From positions 1 to 9,649 of the forward strand of contig DAOVZS010000069.1 in assembly GCA_030635005.1 (NCBI GenBank): a stretch of 9,649 nt of DNA, written 5' to 3'. Origin of the DNA: Thiomargarita sp. (GTDB taxonomy: Bacteria; Pseudomonadota; Gammaproteobacteria; Beggiatoales; Beggiatoaceae). Each line of letters starts with the position of its first letter. Within the stretch, counting starts at the first letter, position 1. The translations under genes were made by a program, and so were the position numbers. Of this stretch, positions 7,253 through 9,649 are shown piece after piece. The notes beneath the pieces were generated by a model. It was not told the DNA's origin. It saw only the letters and a program-made list of their open reading frames with translations, and did no database searches.

Positions 7253-8268
7253 ATTAATGCTAATAAACGTTCCGTATTCGGTGCTTCTATGATGCCTTTC
7301 TCTGTCACAATAACATCAACCAGTTCGGCAGGTGTGACATCAAAAGCGGGATTCCAGGCAGTCGCACCTTCTGCTGCATTATTAAGTACTTCAAGCATAG
7401 CACGCTCTTCAATAACAATATGTTCACCAGACACTAAGCTCATATCTATCGTTGATGTGGGTGCAACCACCATAAATTTAATATGATGTTGACGTGCTAA
7501 TACCGCTAAACTATACGTCCCTATTTTATTAGCAACATCACCATTCGCCGTAATACGATCTGAACCTACAATCACCCAATCTATCCGTTTTTGTTGCATT
7601 AATGCGGCTGCTGCACTGTCAGCTAACAAGGTTACAGGAATATTATCTTGTAATAATTCCCAAGCGGTTAAGCGTGCCCCTTGTAACCAAGGACGTGTTT
7701 CGTCTGCATACACTTGGATAATTTTCTTTGCCTCAAATGCACTGCGAATAACACCCAAAGCTGTCCCATATCCACCCGTGGCTAAAGCACCGGCATTACA
7801 ATGTGTTAAAACCCGACAGTCTGTGGGTAATAATGCAGCGCCTAATGTTCCCATCACATGATTAGCTGCAATATCTTCTTGATGTATACATTGGGCTTCT
7901 TTGAGTAAAACAGGGATTGGGTTGCCGATAATCGTGGAAAAACATGCTTTCATACGCTGCAAAGCCCACACTAAATTCACAGCTGTGGGGCGTGCTTGTG
8001 CTAACTGCTGTAAATCCTTATCAATCTGCGTTTGCCACTGTTCTGGATGGGTAGCATACGCTGCCTTAGCAGCCAATACTACCCCGTAAGCAGCGGTGAT
8101 ACCAATAGCAGGGGCGCCCCGTACTACCATATCTTTAATAGCTTGTGTGACCTCAGGTGCTGTATCTAACACCATCATGCTTGTTTCATCAGGCAATTTT
8201 CGTTGATCTAATAAATATAAGTGATCTTTTTGCCACAGTATAGGGTTTACATTGAGTAATGCTTTCAT
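7246..8268 (-). CDS. mtnA: S-methyl-5-thioribose-1-phosphate isomerase
   Basis: MtnA converts methylthioribose-1-phosphate to methylthioribulose-1-phosphate in the salvage of 5'-methylthioadenosine, the by-product of polyamine synthesis. The 340-residue length is normal for the family (related to eIF2B subunits). Diagnostic segments are MVVRGAPAIGITAAYG (47-62), LTHCNAGALATGGYGTALG with catalytic Cys157, YADETRPWLQGARLTAWEL (187-205), VGSDRITANGDVANKIGTY with catalytic Asp237, and NPAFDVTPAELVDVIVTEKG near the end. Cys157 and Asp237 correspond to the pair Cys160/Asp240 described for the Bacillus enzyme. There is no Shine-Dalgarno before the ATG (the preceding bases are ACCATTTTTCTTC). It appears to be the first gene of an mtnA-dxs-folE2 unit. 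No mtnB, mtnK, mtnP or RuBisCO-like gene is visible nearby. Confidence 0.95.
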   Translation of the reverse strand: MKALLNVNPILWQKDHLYLLDQRKLPDETSMMVLDTAPEVTQAIKDMVVRGAPAIGITAAYGVVLAAKAAYATHPEQWQTQIDKDLQQLAQARPTAVNLVWALQRMKACFSTIIGNPIPVLLKEAQCIHQEDIAANHVMGTLGAALLPTDCRVLTHCNAGALATGGYGTALGVIRSAFEAKKIIQVYADETRPWLQGARLTAWELLQDNIPVTLLADSAAAALMQQKRIDWVIVGSDRITANGDVANKIGTYSLAVLARQHHIKFMVVAPTSTIDMSLVSGEHIVIEERAMLEVLNNAAEGATAWNPAFDVTPAELVDVIVTEKGIIEAPNTERLLALMR

Positions 8269-8307
8269 GAAGAAAAATGGTATAAAAAAAACTTGTCATT
8301 TTAATTT

Positions 8308-8336
8308 ATATTAAATAGAACAATATTACAAGTCAA
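8308..8336 (-). promoter_or_regulatory. Predicted sigma70 promoter of mtnA-dxs-folE2
   Basis: On the minus strand TTGACT (8336-8331; 5 of 6 to TTGACA) is followed after exactly 17 bases by TAATAT (8313-8308; 4 of 6 to TATAAT). Transcription would start near 8301, giving a leader of about 33 bases before the mtnA ATG. It sits in the divergent gap shared with mdh, at the expected distance. It is prediction only; no start-site data can be seen. Confidence 0.55.
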
Positions 8337-8350
8337 GAGCAAGCGGGATA

Positions 8351-8359
8351 TGTTAGAAT
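8351..8359 (+). promoter_or_regulatory. Predicted extended -10 promoter of mdh
   Basis: TGTTAGAAT matches an extended -10 element (TGn followed by TAGAAT, 5 of 6 to TATAAT). The start site would be near 8366, about 30 bases before the mdh ATG. No good -35 is present at 16-18 bases upstream; that position is occupied by the -35 of the divergent mtnA promoter. Extended -10 promoters can work without a -35. Confidence 0.45.
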
Positions 8360-8360
8360 A

Positions 8361-8378
8361 GATATCATTCTCATTACC
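8361..8378. promoter_or_regulatory. Fur-box-like operator overlapping the mdh start site
   Basis: Read on the minus strand this is GGTAAT GAGAAT GATATC, three hexamers matching the Fur repeat unit GATAAT at 5, 5 and 4 of 6 positions. Against the 19-bp consensus GATAATGATAATCATTATC the first two hexamers align well and the inverted third poorly. It lies directly after the predicted mdh -10, where a bound repressor would block transcription. AT-rich DNA produces such matches by chance, so this is only a candidate. Confidence 0.3.
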
Positions 8379-8396
8379 ATTAGAAAGGAAATAATA

Positions 8397-9371
8397 ATGA
8401 CAGCACCAGTACATGTCGCTATCACTGGCGGAGCCGGTCAAATCGCTTATTCTTTGTTATTCCGTATTGCATCAGGAGAAATGTTAGGTCCAGATCAACC
8501 AGTGATTCTACATTTGCTGGAAATCCCAGTCGCATTAGGTGCTTTAAAAGGGGTTGCTATGGAGCTTGAAGATTGTGCCTATCCTTTGTTACAAGATATT
8601 ATTGTGACTGATAATGCAGTAGAAGCCTTTACAGATGTCAATTATGCGTTACTGGTTGGGGCAACCCCGCGCGGTCCCGGGATGGAAAGAAGTGACTTAC
8701 TGAAAATCAATGCTGAAGTCTTTAAAGTACAAGGCAAAGCCTTAAATGACCATGCACATCGTGATGTTAAAATACTCGTTGTGGGTAACCCTGCCAATAC
8801 CAATGCCTATATCATCAAACATGCTGCTCCTGATTTAAATCCAAAACAAATCACCTCCATGATGAGTCTTGATCATCACCGTGCGTTAAGCCAATTAGCG
8901 ACTAAAACGGGGACTAAAGTGAGTGATATTAAAAATCTAACCGTTTGGGGCAACCATTCCGCAGGACAATATCCTGATATCAGTCATGCCACCATTAAAG
9001 GGCAAGCAGCCAAATCTTTAGTTGATCAAGATTGGATTGTAAATACGTTCATGCCTACCGTACAAAAGCGGGGTGGAGCAATTATTGATGCACGTGGTAA
9101 GTCAAGTGCTGCATCTGCAGCTTTTGCAGCCCTTTCGCATATGCGGAATTGGGTGAATGGAAGTAAGGAATGGATAAGTATGGGTATTTGTAGTGATGGG
9201 AGTTATGGCATACCAGAAGGTTTAATCTATTCTTTTCCCGTCACGGTCAAAAATGGTGAATACCATATTGTACAAGGCTTAGACATTGATGAATTTAGTC
9301 GTCGCCAGTTATTAGCCAATCAACAAGAATTGGAATCTGAACGTGATGCATTGGTAGATGTGCTTAAATAA
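8397..9371 (+). CDS. mdh: NAD-dependent malate dehydrogenase
   Basis: This enzyme interconverts malate and oxaloacetate with NAD in the TCA cycle. The 324 residues match the bacterial type 2 (cytosolic-like) malate dehydrogenase group in length and layout. Visible are the dinucleotide-binding ITGGAGQIAYS (9-19), the substrate-loop arginines in GATPRGPGMERSDLL (Arg92, Arg98), GNPANTNA with Asn131, the catalytic region SLDHHRALSQLA with Asp159 and Arg162, and WGNHSAGQYPD with the proton-relay His187. The usual TRLDHNR wording is changed to MSLDHHR here; the catalytic Asp and Arg remain. An AGGA ribosome site lies 7 bases before the ATG. The gene is transcribed away from mtnA, stands alone in this window, and is followed by a hairpin and repeats. 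Confidence 0.96.
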   Translation: MTAPVHVAITGGAGQIAYSLLFRIASGEMLGPDQPVILHLLEIPVALGALKGVAMELEDCAYPLLQDIIVTDNAVEAFTDVNYALLVGATPRGPGMERSDLLKINAEVFKVQGKALNDHAHRDVKILVVGNPANTNAYIIKHAAPDLNPKQITSMMSLDHHRALSQLATKTGTKVSDIKNLTVWGNHSAGQYPDISHATIKGQAAKSLVDQDWIVNTFMPTVQKRGGAIIDARGKSSAASAAFAALSHMRNWVNGSKEWISMGICSDGSYGIPEGLIYSFPVTVKNGEYHIVQGLDIDEFSRRQLLANQQELESERDALVDVLK

Positions 9372-9441
9372 ACAATATCTCAAATACCCTTCCCAAAAAC
9401 ACATCCCTGAGTTTGTTTCTAGTAACAAAATCCACAATTCA

Positions 9442-9462
9442 CTTTCCTGAAATTCAGGAGAG
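9442..9462 (+). terminator. Hairpin downstream of mdh, possible terminator
   Basis: CTTTCCTG at 9442-9449 pairs with CAGGAGAG at 9455-9462 (8 pairs including one G-U) around AAATT. The following bases, CCATTTCCTTATTCC, are pyrimidine-rich but contain no continuous uridine run. It begins 70 bases after the mdh stop and is the first clear hairpin there, so it may end the mdh transcript, though it is weak as an intrinsic terminator. Confidence 0.35.
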
Positions 9463-9473
9463 CCATTTCCTTA

Positions 9474-9503
9474 TTCCTCGTTCCCAACCTCTGGTTGGGA
9501 ATG
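9474..9503. repeat. CTCGTTCCCA hairpin repeat, intact copy
   Basis: TTCCCAACC (9481-9489) and GGTTGGGAA (9493-9501) form a perfect 9-bp stem around TCT; G-U and C-G pairs at 9480/9502 and 9479/9503 extend it. The first 23 bases (9474-9496) recur exactly 94 bases downstream. I associate CTCGTTCCCA...TGGGAATGCC elements with intergenic regions of Beggiatoa-like genomes; this is recollection and was not searched. Confidence 0.7.
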
Positions 9504-9509
9504 CCTTCT

Positions 9510-9526
9510 TCGACGCTCTGCGTCGA
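9510..9526. repeat. Second hairpin module with TCT loop
   Basis: TCGACGC (9510-9516) pairs perfectly with GCGTCGA (9520-9526) around TCT. It stands 6 bases after the previous hairpin and shares its loop and flanking pair (C-TCT-G), so the two probably form one composite element. Confidence 0.6.
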
Positions 9527-9567
9527 CTGTATCGCCAAACTCTACATACGAATCTACAAAGCATCTT

Positions 9568-9590
9568 TTCCTCGTTCCCAACCTCTGGTT
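9568..9590. repeat. CTCGTTCCCA repeat, broken copy
   Basis: These 23 bases are identical to 9474-9496. After GGTT the intact copy continues GGGAATGCC, while this one continues CACTGCC. The 3' arm of the stem is therefore lost and the hairpin cannot form fully. It looks like a decayed or partly replaced copy. Confidence 0.65.
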
Positions 9591-9638
9591 CACTGCCATT
9601 AACTTAAGAAATAACTCGTTGAAATTAAACATAAATTT

Positions 9639-9649
9639 CTCGTTCCCAC
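9639..9649. repeat. Start of a third CTCGTTCCCA repeat copy, cut by the window edge
   Basis: CTCGTTCCCA at 9639-9648 matches the first part of the two upstream copies; the next base is C, where they have A, so it would be a different variant. It is only 11 bases long here and is accepted because of the nearby copies. Confidence 0.45.

Noticed and set aside
9413..9607. 64-codon plus-strand open frame after mdh
   Set aside because: It runs through the hairpins and direct repeats; its peptide is just a translation of the repeat element.

Overview
The window is an AT-rich stretch of a gammaproteobacterial chromosome, most likely from the Thiotrichales and close to Beggiatoa. This is an inference. 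It rests on the protein set, on the low GC content and on the CTCGTTCCCA-type hairpin repeats at the right end, which I associate with Beggiatoa-like genomes. No rRNA or other firm taxonomic marker is present.

Layout on the minus strand, in transcription order from right to left: mtnA (8268-7246), dxs (7242-5305) and folE2 (5305-4520) are packed tightly, with a 3-nt gap and then a TAATG stop/start overlap. A 10-bp hairpin follows. Next come a response regulator (4425-3739), a large hybrid sensor kinase (3723-226) and, beyond a 129-nt gap holding a double-hairpin repeat, the first 32 codons of another membrane protein that runs off the left edge (96-1). On the plus strand, mdh (8397-9371) diverges from mtnA. 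After it lies a 278-nt stretch with no credible gene, holding a hairpin and several copies of a repeat family.

How the genes work together: MtnA isomerises methylthioribose-1-phosphate in 5'-methylthioadenosine salvage. Dxs makes 1-deoxyxylulose-5-phosphate for isoprenoids, thiamine and pyridoxal phosphate. FolE2 opens folate synthesis from GTP. Coupling of mtnA to dxs is notable because some bacteria feed methylthioadenosine carbon into deoxyxylulose-5-phosphate. Mdh is a TCA-cycle malate dehydrogenase. The mtnA and mdh promoters appear to lie back to back in a 128-nt gap, with a Fur-like box over the predicted mdh start site.

The kinase (membrane sensor, HAMP, GAF, HisKA, HATPase and three receivers) and the adjacent regulator form a signalling pair with unknown input and output. 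The regulator is unusual: its C-terminal half resembles a kinase dimerisation hairpin that has lost its phospho-accepting histidine and has no ATPase domain. Overall the genes belong to well-known families. The most unusual items are this regulator, the mtnA-dxs coupling and the repeat elements. I see no CRISPR array, tRNA, transposase or phage gene.
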